Shown: positions 31,123 through 40,546 of the stretch, in pieces
Numbering within the stretch: the stretch's first letter is position 1
Layout: each line of letters opens with the position of its first letter
Origin: Bacteroidaceae bacterium
Lineage (GTDB): Bacteria; Bacteroidota; Bacteroidia; Bacteroidales; Bacteroidaceae
DNA length: 64,000 nt
Assembly: GCA_017442185.1 (NCBI GenBank)
Contig: JAFSAT010000024.1
Coordinates: forward strand, 124,001 to 188,000
Reading direction: 5' to 3'
Notes under the pieces: model-generated
Told to the model about the DNA's origin: nothing
Seen by the model: the letters and a program-made list of their open reading frames with translations, nothing else
Database searches by the model: none
Translations under genes and position numbers: made by a program

Positions 31123-32814
31123 ATGAAAGATATTATAACAGGAGCAGAAGCACTGATGCGTGCTCTGATGAACGAAGGAGTAGATACCATATTCGGCTAT
31201 CCGGGTGGTTCCATTATGCCGGTGTTCGATGCCATGTACGACCATAGAAGCGATTTTAATCAAGTGGTTGTACGTCACGAACAAGGTGCGGCACATGCAG
31301 CGCAAGGTTATGCCCGCACCTCGGGCAAAGTAGGCGTTTGCATTGTGACAAGCGGCCCCGGTGCCACAAACACACTTACAGGAATAAGCGATGCAATACT
31401 CGACAGCACACCTATTGTGGTGATAGCAGGACAGGTGCCATCGACAGTGTTAGGAACCGATGCTTTTCAAGAGATAGACTTGGTGGGTGTTACGCAGCCC
31501 ATCACCAAATGGAGCTACCAGATACGTCGTGCCGAAGATGTGGCATGGGCTGTTGCACGTGCATTTTATATTGCCCGCACAGGTCGTCCCGGCCCCGTGG
31601 TGCTCGACTTTACCAAGAATGCCCAAACGTCGACCGTAGCTTTTGAACCGCAACCGGTTGACCACATTCGCAGCTATGTTCCTTATCCTAAGCCGGATAT
31701 GGACGCCATAAAAGCTGCTGCCGACCTCATAAGCCGTGCACAACGCCCCTTGGCACTCGTGGGTCAGGGCGTAGAGCTTGGAGAAGCACATGAAGAGCTT
31801 AAGGCATTTCTTGAAAAGGGTAATATACCCGCAGCAAGAACACTCATGGGCTTATCGGCACTCCCAACAGATTATCCGCTCACCATGGGCATGTTGGGTA
31901 TGCACGGCAATTACAGCTGCAATGTCAATACCAACCAATGCGATGTGCTTATAGCCATAGGCATGCGATTCAGCGACCGCGTAACAGGCAATATTGCAAC
32001 ATACGCCAAGCAGGCCAAGGTTATCCATCTTGATATAGACCGCTCCGAGATTGATAAAAATGTAAAGGCAGACATTGCGGTTATCGGAGATTGCAAAGAG
32101 ACACTGCCGCTTATAACCTCTCTTATGACAGAGGGTTGCCACAAAGAGTGGATAGAGAGCTTCTCGGAATATGATGTAATAGAGAATGAAAAAGTTATAG
32201 AGAAGGCTATAAATCCAAAAGAAGGACACTTGAAGATGGGCGAAGTGGCACGCAAGGTGAGCGAGGCTACGGGCAACAGTGCAGTACTTGTTACAGATGT
32301 AGGGCAGAATCAGATGCTCTCGTGCCGATACTTTAAGTTTACGAAACCTCACAGTGTGCTGACATCAGGAGGATTGGGAACAATGGGCTACGGACTTCCG
32401 GCAGCAATAGGTGCAACCATAGGTGTCCCCGAAAGAACAGTGTGCGCATTCATGGGCGACGGAGGCTTCCAAATGAACATTCAAGAACTCGGTACCATAA
32501 TGGAACAGAAGTGTCCGGTGAAAATGATACTTCTGAATAACAACTATTTGGGAAATGTACGTCAATGGCAAGAACTGTTTTTCAATCATCGCTATTCGTG
32601 TACTCCCATGATGAACCCCGATTATAATATGATAGCTTCGGCTTATGGAATCCCCTCGCGCCTTGTTGTGGAACGCTCGGAACTTGACGATGCGATACGA
32701 GAGATGCTTGAAACACCCGGTGCATTCTTGCTGCATGTGGCTGTTGAAGAGGAGGATAATGTAATGCCTATGACCCCTCCGGGAGCAACTGTGAGCGATA
32801 TGATTTTTGAATGA
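31123..32814 (+). CDS. ilvB: Acetolactate synthase large subunit
   Basis: A 563-residue thiamine-diphosphate enzyme that joins two pyruvates, or pyruvate and 2-oxobutyrate, as the first common step to Val/Leu/Ile. TIFGYPGGSIMPVFDA (about 20-35) and the catalytic Glu in VVRHEQGAAHAAQGYAR (about 49-65) open the pyrimidine-binding domain; the central FAD-type domain follows; and MGDGGFQMNIQELGT with LLNNNYLGNVRQWQ is the TPP/Mg2+ motif (GDG...N about 30 residues later). Length and all motifs are complete. The regulatory subunit gene begins 18 bases downstream. Confidence 0.97.
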   Translation: MKDIITGAEALMRALMNEGVDTIFGYPGGSIMPVFDAMYDHRSDFNQVVVRHEQGAAHAAQGYARTSGKVGVCIVTSGPGATNTLTGISDAILDSTPIVVIAGQVPSTVLGTDAFQEIDLVGVTQPITKWSYQIRRAEDVAWAVARAFYIARTGRPGPVVLDFTKNAQTSTVAFEPQPVDHIRSYVPYPKPDMDAIKAAADLISRAQRPLALVGQGVELGEAHEELKAFLEKGNIPAARTLMGLSALPTDYPLTMGMLGMHGNYSCNVNTNQCDVLIAIGMRFSDRVTGNIATYAKQAKVIHLDIDRSEIDKNVKADIAVIGDCKETLPLITSLMTEGCHKEWIESFSEYDVIENEKVIEKAINPKEGHLKMGEVARKVSEATGNSAVLVTDVGQNQMLSCRYFKFTKPHSVLTSGGLGTMGYGLPAAIGATIGVPERTVCAFMGDGGFQMNIQELGTIMEQKCPVKMILLNNNYLGNVRQWQELFFNHRYSCTPMMNPDYNMIASAYGIPSRLVVERSELDDAIREMLETPGAFLLHVAVEEEDNVMPMTPPGATVSDMIFE

Positions 32815-32832
32815 CCTCTCAAGAGAAATTTT

Positions 32833-33381
32833 ATGGAAAAACAACTTTATACGGTGATAATATATTCGGAGAATCTTGCAGGTGTGCTCAATCAGGTAAC
32901 AGCCGAATTTACACGCAGGCAGATGAATATTGAAACGCTTAACGTATCATCATCCTCGATAGAGGGCGTGCATCGCTATACAGTATCGCTATGGAGCGAA
33001 GAGGAGGTGATAAAAAAGGTGGTTAAGCGTCTCGAAAAGAAAATAGATGTATTGCGAGCAAGCTATTATACCGAGGATGAGATTTTTGTTCAAGAGGTGG
33101 CTCTGTACAAAATATCAACACCTAAACTGCTTGCCAACAAACATATCTCAAAAATAATACGTCACAATAATGCACGTGTGATAGAGATAAATACCACATA
33201 TACGGTGGTTGAACTTACCGGCAAAACTGAGACAATAATAAAGCTCTACAAGGAATTTGTGGCAGAGGGATGTGTCTTGCAATTTGTGAAGTCGGGGCAT
33301 ATTGCTGTCACACGTGATGTAGTGGAACATCTCACCGAACAACTTTTTGACGAGGATGCGTTGAGAACTGCAACCAAATAA
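32833..33381 (+). CDS. ilvN: Acetolactate synthase small (regulatory) subunit
   Basis: A 182-residue regulatory subunit: an ACT domain (about 5-75, YTVIIYSENLAGVLNQVTAEFTRRQ is the ligand-binding loop) and a C-terminal acetolactate synthase small-subunit domain (about 85-170). It binds valine and confers feedback inhibition on the large subunit, whose gene ends 18 bases upstream. The name could equally be ilvH; length is closer to IlvH than to the short E. coli IlvN. A 127-base gap separates it from ilvC, with no terminator that I would trust. Confidence 0.94.
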   Translation: MEKQLYTVIIYSENLAGVLNQVTAEFTRRQMNIETLNVSSSSIEGVHRYTVSLWSEEEVIKKVVKRLEKKIDVLRASYYTEDEIFVQEVALYKISTPKLLANKHISKIIRHNNARVIEINTTYTVVELTGKTETIIKLYKEFVAEGCVLQFVKSGHIAVTRDVVEHLTEQLFDEDALRTATK

Positions 33382-33508
33382 GTGGCTGTTTATATTGGTT
33401 TTTCATGGTACGAAAAACATACCTTATAGAAAATGAACGAGAAAAAGGCTTCATAAATGTATATACAAAAGAATAAGTGAATTTTAAATCATTAATATAA
33501 TAATAACT

Positions 33509-34558
33509 ATGGCAGAAATGAATTTTGGCGGAGTGACAGAGAATGTAATCACTCCCAAAGAGTTTTCTTTGGAGAAAGCTCGTGAGATTTTAAAGGATGA
33601 GACAATTGCAGTGCTCGGATATGGCGTGCAAGGCCCCGGACAGGCTTGCAACCTTCGTGACAATGGCTTTAATGTGATTGTCGGACAGCGTGAGGGTAAA
33701 ACCTATGATAAGGCTGTGAGCGACGGCTGGGTTCCGGGAGAGACACTCTTCTCGCTTGAAGAGGCTGCACAAAAAGGAACCATCGTGTGTATGTTGCTCT
33801 CTGATGCTGCACAGATTGCAGTGTGGCCTAAAGTCCTTCCCTATCTTACAGCAGGCAAAGCTCTTTATTTCTCGCATGGATTTGGTATCACATGGAACGA
33901 TAGAACAGGTATCGTTCCCCCCACAGATGTAGATGTTATCATGGTTGCTCCCAAGGGTTCGGGAACCTCTCTGCGCACTATGTTCCTCGAAGGACGCGGG
34001 CTTAATTCTTCCTATGCAATCTATCAGGATGCAACAGGCAAGGCAATGGACAGAGTGTTGGCTTTCGGTATCGGAATAGGCTCGGGTTATCTGTTTGAAA
34101 CTACTTTCCAACGTGAGGCTACAAGTGACCTTACCGGTGAGCGCGGCTCTCTCATGGGCGCTATACAGGGATTGCTGCTTGCGCAATACGAGGTGTTGCG
34201 CGAGAATGGACACACTCCCTCAGAGGCATTCAACGAGACGGTAGAGGAACTTACTCAATCGCTTATGCCGCTGTTTGCAGCAAAGGGTATGGATTGGATG
34301 TATGCAAACTGCTCGACAACCGCTCAGCGTGGTGCCCTCGATTGGATGGGGCCTTTCCACGATGCCATCAAACCTGTAATGTATAAGTTATATGAGTCGG
34401 TAAAGAGTGGTAACGAAGCACAAATTTCGATAGACTCTAATTCTCAGCCCGATTATCGCGAAAAATTGAATGATGAGCTTAAGGCTTTGCACGAGAGTGA
34501 GATGTGGCGCACAGCCGAGGTTGTTCGCAGGCTGAGACCCGAGAATGAGGTTAAGTAA
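33509..34558 (+). CDS. ilvC: Ketol-acid reductoisomerase
   Basis: A 349-residue enzyme that rearranges and reduces acetolactate to the dihydroxy-acid used by IlvD, with NAD(P)H. The Rossmann part has VLGYGVQGPGQACNLRDNG (about 32-50); the metal- and substrate-binding helical part has FETTFQREATSDLTGERGSL (about 197-216) and EELTQSLMPLFAAKGMDWMY (about 245-264). The cofactor-specifying loop reads VGQREGKTYDKA instead of the Arg/Ser-rich loop of the common NADPH enzymes. Length is between class I (about 330) and class II. It is the last gene of the ilv cluster and is followed by a terminator. Confidence 0.95.
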   Translation: MAEMNFGGVTENVITPKEFSLEKAREILKDETIAVLGYGVQGPGQACNLRDNGFNVIVGQREGKTYDKAVSDGWVPGETLFSLEEAAQKGTIVCMLLSDAAQIAVWPKVLPYLTAGKALYFSHGFGITWNDRTGIVPPTDVDVIMVAPKGSGTSLRTMFLEGRGLNSSYAIYQDATGKAMDRVLAFGIGIGSGYLFETTFQREATSDLTGERGSLMGAIQGLLLAQYEVLRENGHTPSEAFNETVEELTQSLMPLFAAKGMDWMYANCSTTAQRGALDWMGPFHDAIKPVMYKLYESVKSGNEAQISIDSNSQPDYREKLNDELKALHESEMWRTAEVVRRLRPENEVK

Positions 34559-34620
34559 CTGACTGTAAGAGGTCTGTAATTCTCGATTATCAGATAAGAG
34601 ACTATCAGACTTTTGAGAAA

Positions 34621-34660
34621 AGAGGTGCAGATGTGATAATACTCTGTACCTCTTTATTTT
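34621..34660 (+). terminator. Terminator after ilvC
   Basis: AGAGGTGCAGA pairs with TCTGTACCTCT (one G-U pair) around a loop of 11 bases and is followed by TTATTTTTATT. Confidence 0.8.
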
Positions 34661-35055
34661 TATTATCTGCAGCTCGAAGAGTGCAAACACAATGAACTTA
34701 GGAACTGTTACCGTATTAAAATGGACATATTCCAACCATCATTCTGATGCTTGGTTGTGGAAATATTGATTATGGGGCCTGTGGTTGCATCGTAGGCGGA
34801 ACTTGTATATGAATTCAGTTCAACATTATCTACATTTGTTTCTCTTGCAAAGTTAATGATAATATAGCAACAAATGAGCGAAATAAAATAAACAGTTGCC
34901 AATGGGGCTGTGAGAATCTTTAAAACAGTTTGCTGTTGTTTGTGGACAGATGTGCATGACGCATAAATTAAAGGATTATTCTCGCTTCGGGATGCTTCTT
35001 TTGTATTTCTTTTTTGTAGTCGGATATATATATTTTTTGTATCTTCGCAAAGTTT
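34661..35055. other. Intergenic region before the flippase
   Basis: A gap of 395 bases (497 from the ilvC stop). It holds a promoter candidate at 35013-35047. On the minus strand, a frame is open across most of it without an internal ATG; see findings. No RNA gene or repeat was recognised. Confidence 0.4.
35013..35047 (+). promoter_or_regulatory. Candidate promoter of the flippase-M23 operon
   Basis: TTTG (35013-35016), 23 bases, TATCTTCG (35040-35047), 8 bases before the ATG at 35056. The -7 box has the same TTCG ending as those at 12094 and 29092. Spacing is slightly long, and the transcript would be nearly leaderless. Confidence 0.4.
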
Positions 35056-36576
35056 ATGAGTATCAACGACAATAACTGCAAAAACAAGGGCGAGAGCTAT
35101 GGACGCACAATGAAATATCTTGGGCTGTTCGGCAGTGCGCAAGGCGCTTCAATGCTCTTTGGAATAGTGCGCAATAAACTCACCGTTAAGTTGATTGGCG
35201 CACAGGGTCTCAGTGTGATAGCCTACTTTAACAGGACGGTTCAAATGTTCAGCGATTGTACTAATTTCAGTCTTTCGTTCAGTGCCGTCAAGCGTATGTC
35301 TGAGGCCTACGAAACAGGAGACGCCGAATGTATAGAGCGGTTAGTGAAAGTTGTACGCAGCATTGCTTTGCTAACAGGTTTTGTCGGTATGTTGCTCATG
35401 CTCTTTCTGTCGCCTTTGGTGTCGGATGTTGTATTTAACAGAGAGGGTGTTTATACAGAGCGCATGATGTTACTCTCTCCGGTTGTTCTCTTTATGGCGG
35501 TTTCGGGTGGCGAACTTGCCATTCTGCGTGGTGTTAAACAGCTTCAGAGGGTGGCGGCTTATACATTCTTAATGTCTGTGGTGTCGTTATTCGTATCTGT
35601 GCCGCTCTATTATTTGCTGGGTTTCAGCGGTGTATTTATCTCCATCTTTTTGATAGCATTGTCGCAGATGACGATATTACTCTCATTCTCCCTTCCTTTG
35701 TATGCGTATAAAGCCAAGCCTTTCTCATTTAAAATACTGAAAGAGGGATTGGAGATGGTGAAACTTGGTGCAGGATATATGTATGCCACAATGTTTTCAT
35801 CGCTTGCGGTGTGGCTTGTCTGTGCCATACTCTCGGGATTTGGAGAGAATACAACGGTTGGCTTTTTTACTGCTTGTTTTACTATAATTTATCTTCTGCC
35901 GAGTGTGCTTTTTGCCGCACTCGATTCGGAGTATTTCCCACGTCTTTCTGGAGTGGTGGCAAATGCTGAATTACGTGATGCTACGGTTAATCAACAGCTT
36001 GAGATACAGCAGCTTGTGCAATCTCCTTTGCTCATGGCTTTTGCTGTTGCTTTGCCAATGGTGGTGCCACTGTTTTATGACAGAGAATTTTCGGCGGTTG
36101 TTCCAATGACACAACTTGCAATGTTTGGCATGTTCATGAGAAGCATGGCTTATCCTATCTCCTTTTTACCGCTCTCTTTTGGAGATACACGTGCCTTTGT
36201 CTTTCAAGAAACAATTTATAATATATGTATGGTGTTGTTTGTGACATTGGGGTATTTGCTTATGGGGTTGTTGGGAATAGGTTTGGGATTGGCCGCTGTG
36301 TATACGATAGATTTGCTGGTTGTCTATTTTGTGGCTCGTTATAGGTATGCTTATCGTGTGTCGCATAATGCCATGCTCTGTTTTATTTTGCAGATGCCGC
36401 TGTTTGTGCTCTCGGTGGCAATGATGCTGTTTTTGAAAAATGGTATTATTTATTGGATTGCAGGAGGTGCATGTGTGACGCTGTCTTCGTGCATCTCACT
36501 TTATATGTTGCATAGACATTTGAATTTCTCGGTTTTACATATTAAACGTTTCATAGTAAAGAAAATTAGAAAATGA
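35056..36576 (+). CDS. Oligosaccharide flippase (Wzx/MATE-like)
   Basis: A 506-residue polytopic protein with about twelve to fourteen hydrophobic segments, of the polysaccharide/O-antigen translocase family that moves lipid-linked oligosaccharides to the outer face of the inner membrane. Features include KYLGLFGSAQGASMLFGIVRNK near residue 17 (split here only by its first helix), the FSLSFSAVKRMSEA loop, and SGFGENTTVGFFTACFTIIYL mid-protein. Its stop overlaps the start of the M23 peptidase (ATGA at 36573), so both are made together. No other polysaccharide genes surround it except the partial glycosyltransferase 34 kb away. The cargo is unknown. Confidence 0.82.
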   Translation: MSINDNNCKNKGESYGRTMKYLGLFGSAQGASMLFGIVRNKLTVKLIGAQGLSVIAYFNRTVQMFSDCTNFSLSFSAVKRMSEAYETGDAECIERLVKVVRSIALLTGFVGMLLMLFLSPLVSDVVFNREGVYTERMMLLSPVVLFMAVSGGELAILRGVKQLQRVAAYTFLMSVVSLFVSVPLYYLLGFSGVFISIFLIALSQMTILLSFSLPLYAYKAKPFSFKILKEGLEMVKLGAGYMYATMFSSLAVWLVCAILSGFGENTTVGFFTACFTIIYLLPSVLFAALDSEYFPRLSGVVANAELRDATVNQQLEIQQLVQSPLLMAFAVALPMVVPLFYDREFSAVVPMTQLAMFGMFMRSMAYPISFLPLSFGDTRAFVFQETIYNICMVLFVTLGYLLMGLLGIGLGLAAVYTIDLLVVYFVARYRYAYRVSHNAMLCFILQMPLFVLSVAMMLFLKNGIIYWIAGGACVTLSSCISLYMLHRHLNFSVLHIKRFIVKKIRK

Positions 36577-38249
36577 TGCGTAATGTATTGATATTATTAT
36601 CTCTGTTCTCGATTTTACACTTGCCGGTGCGTGCACAAGACAGCATATCGTTGAGTGCACCATTTGACTTTCCTCTTTTGTTAAGCGGTAATTTCGGCGA
36701 ACTGCGCAGTAATCATTTTCACGCCGGGCTCGACTTTAAGACACAAGGAGTGTCGGGTAAGCCCATATTGGTTCCCTGTGATGGGTATATTTCTCGTGCA
36801 ACAGTGTCGCCCGGAGGCTATGGACGGGCGCTTTACGTGATGCACGATAATGGATATATGACAGTGTACGGACATTTGCATCGTTTTCCCGAAGGGGTGG
36901 CACAACGTGTGCGCGAACAACAATATTCAGGCGAAACATTTGCTGTGGACGTGGAATTTACCCCTCAGGAATTTCCTGTAAAGAGGGGCGAAGTGTTGGC
37001 CTTGGCGGGTAACAGCGGATATTCATTCGGCCCTCATCTGCACTTTGAAGTGCGTGTGGCCGGTGGAAACGAACTTGTCAACCCGATGCGTTTTTATAAA
37101 AATCTCATTAAAGATACTAAAGCTCCCGTGGCACAGGCTGTCACCGTTGCACCCTGCCCCGGTAAAGGAGTGGTTGAGGGGGGTGTGTCGCCGGTTACAC
37201 ATAAAATATCCAATGCAGTTGTGCGCGATACAATATCGGCATGGGGCACGATAGGGCTTTCCATAAAAGCAAAAGATGTGATGAACGATACACATAACAC
37301 CTACGGTGTTTATTCAATAGAGATGTATGTGGATGATTCTCTGCGCTTTAAAAGTAAAATGGATGGTTATGCCCGAGACGAGACACGTTTGATAAACGCA
37401 TGGGCCGACTATGGCCGTTTGCACAGCAAAGGCGATTGGTTTCTGAAGTCGTATATACTCGATAATAATCCACTGCGTATTCTGAATGCCGATGCAAACA
37501 GAGGCTGGATTACCATTGACAGTGAGCGAATATATAATGTAGAGTATCGTCTTGCCGATTATCACGGAAATATCACAGTATGTAATTTTGCTTTGCAGGG
37601 GAGATGCGACACAATACCCCTGCATCCCGACACAGATGCACACTACCTATATTGGTTCCTTAACAACGAAATATCATATCCCGGAATGAGGCTCAGTATA
37701 TCGCGCGGCGAACTGTTTGAGAATGCACTGCTGTCAGTTCATGAAGAGTCGGCACACTCATCACTCTCGCGCAGATACAAAATAACAGGCGAATATCCGC
37801 TGCGGCGCAATGTGCGTTTGTCCATCCAAGTGAACGACAGTTTGGCGACAGATACCTCAAAGTTATATATAAGACGTGTAAAATCAAAAAGTTACTCGTC
37901 TGTTAAAGGCCGATACTCCGCGGGATGGATGGTTGCCGATATTGCACAGTTCGGAACCTACGAAGTGGCAATCGACACACTCGCTCCCCAATTAAAGCCT
38001 ATAAACGAGAAGCGTTGGAAAAGGAACGGAATTATAGCATTTTCAATTGGCGATAAAGAGACGGGGATAAAAGATTTCAAAGGTAGGATTGACGGACACT
38101 TCGTGCTCTTTGAATATAGCAGCAAGAACGGTCGTCTTACATGCGACCTGCGGGCCGAGAAAATCAAACCCGGCAAGCACAAACTGCAACTGTTTGTAAG
38201 CGACCGTGCTGGCAATACAACAACGCTCGAAAAGATAATAATAATCTGA
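36573..38249 (+). CDS. M23 family metallopeptidase (LytM-like), secreted
   Basis: A 558-residue secreted protein: signal peptide (about 1-21, ending VRAQ), then an M23 peptidase domain close to the N-terminus (about 30-175). Zinc ligands appear as HFHAGLDF (His49, Asp53 region) and HLHFE (about 152-156). M23 enzymes cut peptidoglycan cross-links; many relatives serve cell-wall remodelling. The remaining 380 residues are beta-rich with Ig-like repeats (KDTKAPVAQ, IDTLAPQLKPI) and end in EKIIII. It overlaps the flippase stop by four bases. The stop TGA merges with the first base of repeat copy E. The peptidase core is certain; the role in this operon is inferred. Confidence 0.9.
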   Translation: MMRNVLILLSLFSILHLPVRAQDSISLSAPFDFPLLLSGNFGELRSNHFHAGLDFKTQGVSGKPILVPCDGYISRATVSPGGYGRALYVMHDNGYMTVYGHLHRFPEGVAQRVREQQYSGETFAVDVEFTPQEFPVKRGEVLALAGNSGYSFGPHLHFEVRVAGGNELVNPMRFYKNLIKDTKAPVAQAVTVAPCPGKGVVEGGVSPVTHKISNAVVRDTISAWGTIGLSIKAKDVMNDTHNTYGVYSIEMYVDDSLRFKSKMDGYARDETRLINAWADYGRLHSKGDWFLKSYILDNNPLRILNADANRGWITIDSERIYNVEYRLADYHGNITVCNFALQGRCDTIPLHPDTDAHYLYWFLNNEISYPGMRLSISRGELFENALLSVHEESAHSSLSRRYKITGEYPLRRNVRLSIQVNDSLATDTSKLYIRRVKSKSYSSVKGRYSAGWMVADIAQFGTYEVAIDTLAPQLKPINEKRWKRNGIIAFSIGDKETGIKDFKGRIDGHFVLFEYSSKNGRLTCDLRAEKIKPGKHKLQLFVSDRAGNTTTLEKIIII

Positions 38250-38364
38250 GAAGCTGTTTAAGAAACTGTTTGAATTTATATCGCCAATTTTCATAGAACA
38301 AAAATTGTGAAACAAACAACACTGTTTCTATTAAGAAATTTTTTTAGAAATTCAAACAGCTTCT
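38248..38364 (+). repeat. Dispersed inverted-repeat element, copy E (longest)
   Basis: The left side carries both end types in a row: GAGAAGCTGTTTA, then AGAAACTGTTTGAATTT. The right side has CTGTTTCTATTAAGAAA and AAATTCAAACAGCTTCT. AATTC in the right arm matches GAATT in the left arm, where other copies have AATTT, a paired change. It starts inside the stop codon of the M23 gene. Confidence 0.85.
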
Positions 38365-38393
38365 AATTTTTATTGGAAAAGTTTTCTATATAT

Positions 38394-38731
38394 GAGGTAA
38401 ACCTCGAATATAAGTCGGCACTCGCTGCAAAATAATAAAGCAAGCTTTATTTTATTTCGCTCGTTTGTTGCTATATTTGAGATAAATCTCGAATATAAGT
38501 CGGCACTCGCTACAAAATAATAAAGCAAGCTTTATTTTATTTCGCTCGTTTGTTGCTATATTTGAGGTAAATCTCGAATATAAGTCGGCACTCGCTGCAA
38601 AATAATAAAGCAAGCTTTATTTATTTCGCTCGTTTGTTGCTATATTTGAGGTAAACCTCGAATATAAGTCGGCACTCGCTGCAAAATAATAAAGCAAGCT
38701 TTATTTATTTCGCTCGTTTGTTGCTATATTT
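38394..38731 (+). repeat. Tandem array of four 84-85-bp units
   Basis: Units start at 38394, 38479, 38564 and 38648 and differ at only a few bases. Each holds two small dyads, GAGGT-AA-ACCTC (with the sister form GAGAT-AA-ATCTC changed on both arms in one unit) and AATAAAGC-AA-GCTTTATT, plus the 5' half TATATTTG, an exact TAnnTTTG box, at each unit junction. No spacer variation as in CRISPR. It occupies half the 650-base gap before the C69 gene; the remaining 38732-38899 is AT-rich with a small GTCTG/CAGAC hairpin. Confidence 0.9.
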
Positions 38732-38899
38732 GTAGCTAAGTTTCGGCTTCTTTGAGTCTGTTTCAGACATCTGTTCTTTGTTATCTTTTGGAAACAGTCC
38801 GCTATTCCCTGCAATATAACAAAAAAACACTCTAAAGCAGTTCTCAAATAATGCCATAATAAAATTAAACCAGCTTCTAAAACAAACACAATCTTAATT

Positions 38900-40546
38900 A
38901 TGAAAAAATTATTTTTAGTATCAATGTGTCTCGCACTGATTATACAGACAGGAAGTGCCTGCACAAATTTTATTGTCGGAAAAAAAGCATCAAAAGACGG
39001 CTCAGTGTTTATCTCATACAGTGCCGACAGCTTCGGAATGAGTGGCTTTGTAGCCCATTTCCCGGCTGCACAGCATGCCGAAGGTACAATGCGCGAAGTG
39101 TACGATTGGGATAGCGGCAAACTGTTGGGCAGCATACCCGAGGCACGTGTAACATACAATGTAGTGGGCAATATTAACGAACATCAGGTAGCCATTGCCG
39201 AGACAACATTCGGCGGGCGTCCCGAGCTTGTAGACACCACAGGAATAATAGACTACGGAAGCCTTATATATATTGCTCTGCAACGCTCAAAAACCGCACG
39301 CGAGGCCATTAAAGTGATGACAGAACTTACCAACGAATATGGATATTACAGCAGTGGTGAGAGCTTCTCGATAGCAGACCCGAATGAAGCATGGATACTC
39401 GAAATGATTGGTAAAGGCGGAGTAGAGAAGGGCACTGTGTGGGTGGCTGTGCGTATACCCGACGACTGCATATCGGCACACGCCAATCAAGCACGCATAC
39501 GCCACTTCGACATGAAAGACAAAGAGAATGTGATGTACTCCAAAGATGTAATAAAATTTGCTCGCAAACAGGGATATTTCGATGGCGAAGATAAGGACTT
39601 TGATTTTGCCGCAGCCTATTGCCCTGCCGATTTCGGCGGTCTGCGTTATTGCGATGCGCGAGTGTGGAGCTTCTTCAATATGTATGCCGACCTTGATATG
39701 AATGAATATCTCGCATGGGCTTCGGGAGATGCAACGGCAACCCCAATGCCACTATATGTGAAACCTAAAAGCCCACTATCGCTGCAAGATGTAGAGAAAG
39801 GCATGCGCGACCACTACGAAGGCACCCCGTTTGATGTAACACAGGACATCGGAGGAGGAATCTTCAACATGCCCTATCGCCTTTCTCCGTTGAGCTTCAA
39901 GCATGATGGAAAAGAGTATTTCAACGAGCGCCCCATATCCACATTTCAAACAGCATTCACTTTTGTGGCACAGTTGCGCAGTTGGCTGCCCAATCAAATA
40001 GGAGGCGTGATGTGGTTTGGTACCGACGATGCAAATATGGTGGTATATACACCGGTGTATTGCTGCACAACCAAAATCCCAGAATGTTATGCGGCAGAAA
40101 ATTCCGACCCGGTAACTTTCTCATGGAAATCATCATTCTGGGTGTTCAATTGGGTTTCCAATATGATATATCCCAAATATTCACTCGTTGTTGAAGATAT
40201 GAAACGTGTGCAGAGTGAGCTGGAGAACAGAATATATGAGCAAAGTAAAATCGTAGAGACCGAGGCGCTCGCATGTATAAACGAATCGCCCAAATATGCA
40301 GAAAAAATGCTTAACAACTTCACCATTGAAACAGCCGAAACAGCCCTCTCAGAGTGGAAACAGTTTGGCGAATATATCATTGTGAAATATAACGACATGG
40401 TGGTGAAGCCCGAAAAGAATGGAAAATTCATGCGTACACCCACAGGTATAGGTGCTTCGGTGAAGCGTCCCGGTTATCCCGACAGCTACAAACAACAACT
40501 TATAGAGCAGACAGGCGACAAATACCTTGTACCAACCGTAAAATAA
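38900..40546 (+). CDS. C69 family dipeptidase (PepD-like)
   Basis: A 548-residue N-terminal-nucleophile hydrolase of the C69 family, which removes dipeptides from peptide N-termini. Residues 1-20 form a signal peptide, and Cys21 in ACTNFIVGKKAS is the nucleophile exposed by cleavage. Further family marks are GSVFISYSADS (about 33-43), the VGNINEHQVAIAETTFGGRPEL segment (about 89-105 onward) and ESFSIADPNEAWILEMIG (about 153-170). Cys21 preceded by GSA could be mistaken for a lipobox, but the family active site fits better. Own transcription unit after the tandem array. Confidence 0.92.
   Translation: MKKLFLVSMCLALIIQTGSACTNFIVGKKASKDGSVFISYSADSFGMSGFVAHFPAAQHAEGTMREVYDWDSGKLLGSIPEARVTYNVVGNINEHQVAIAETTFGGRPELVDTTGIIDYGSLIYIALQRSKTAREAIKVMTELTNEYGYYSSGESFSIADPNEAWILEMIGKGGVEKGTVWVAVRIPDDCISAHANQARIRHFDMKDKENVMYSKDVIKFARKQGYFDGEDKDFDFAAAYCPADFGGLRYCDARVWSFFNMYADLDMNEYLAWASGDATATPMPLYVKPKSPLSLQDVEKGMRDHYEGTPFDVTQDIGGGIFNMPYRLSPLSFKHDGKEYFNERPISTFQTAFTFVAQLRSWLPNQIGGVMWFGTDDANMVVYTPVYCCTTKIPECYAAENSDPVTFSWKSSFWVFNWVSNMIYPKYSLVVEDMKRVQSELENRIYEQSKIVETEALACINESPKYAEKMLNNFTIETAETALSEWKQFGEYIIVKYNDMVVKPEKNGKFMRTPTGIGASVKRPGYPDSYKQQLIEQTGDKYLVPTVK

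Noticed and set aside
38394-38731. CRISPR array
   Set aside because: Units are contiguous and near-identical across their whole length, without variable spacers, and no cas genes are present.
38954-38962. Lipobox in the C69 dipeptidase
   Set aside because: Cys21 after GSA is the expected catalytic nucleophile of the C69 family; a lipid anchor on it would abolish activity.
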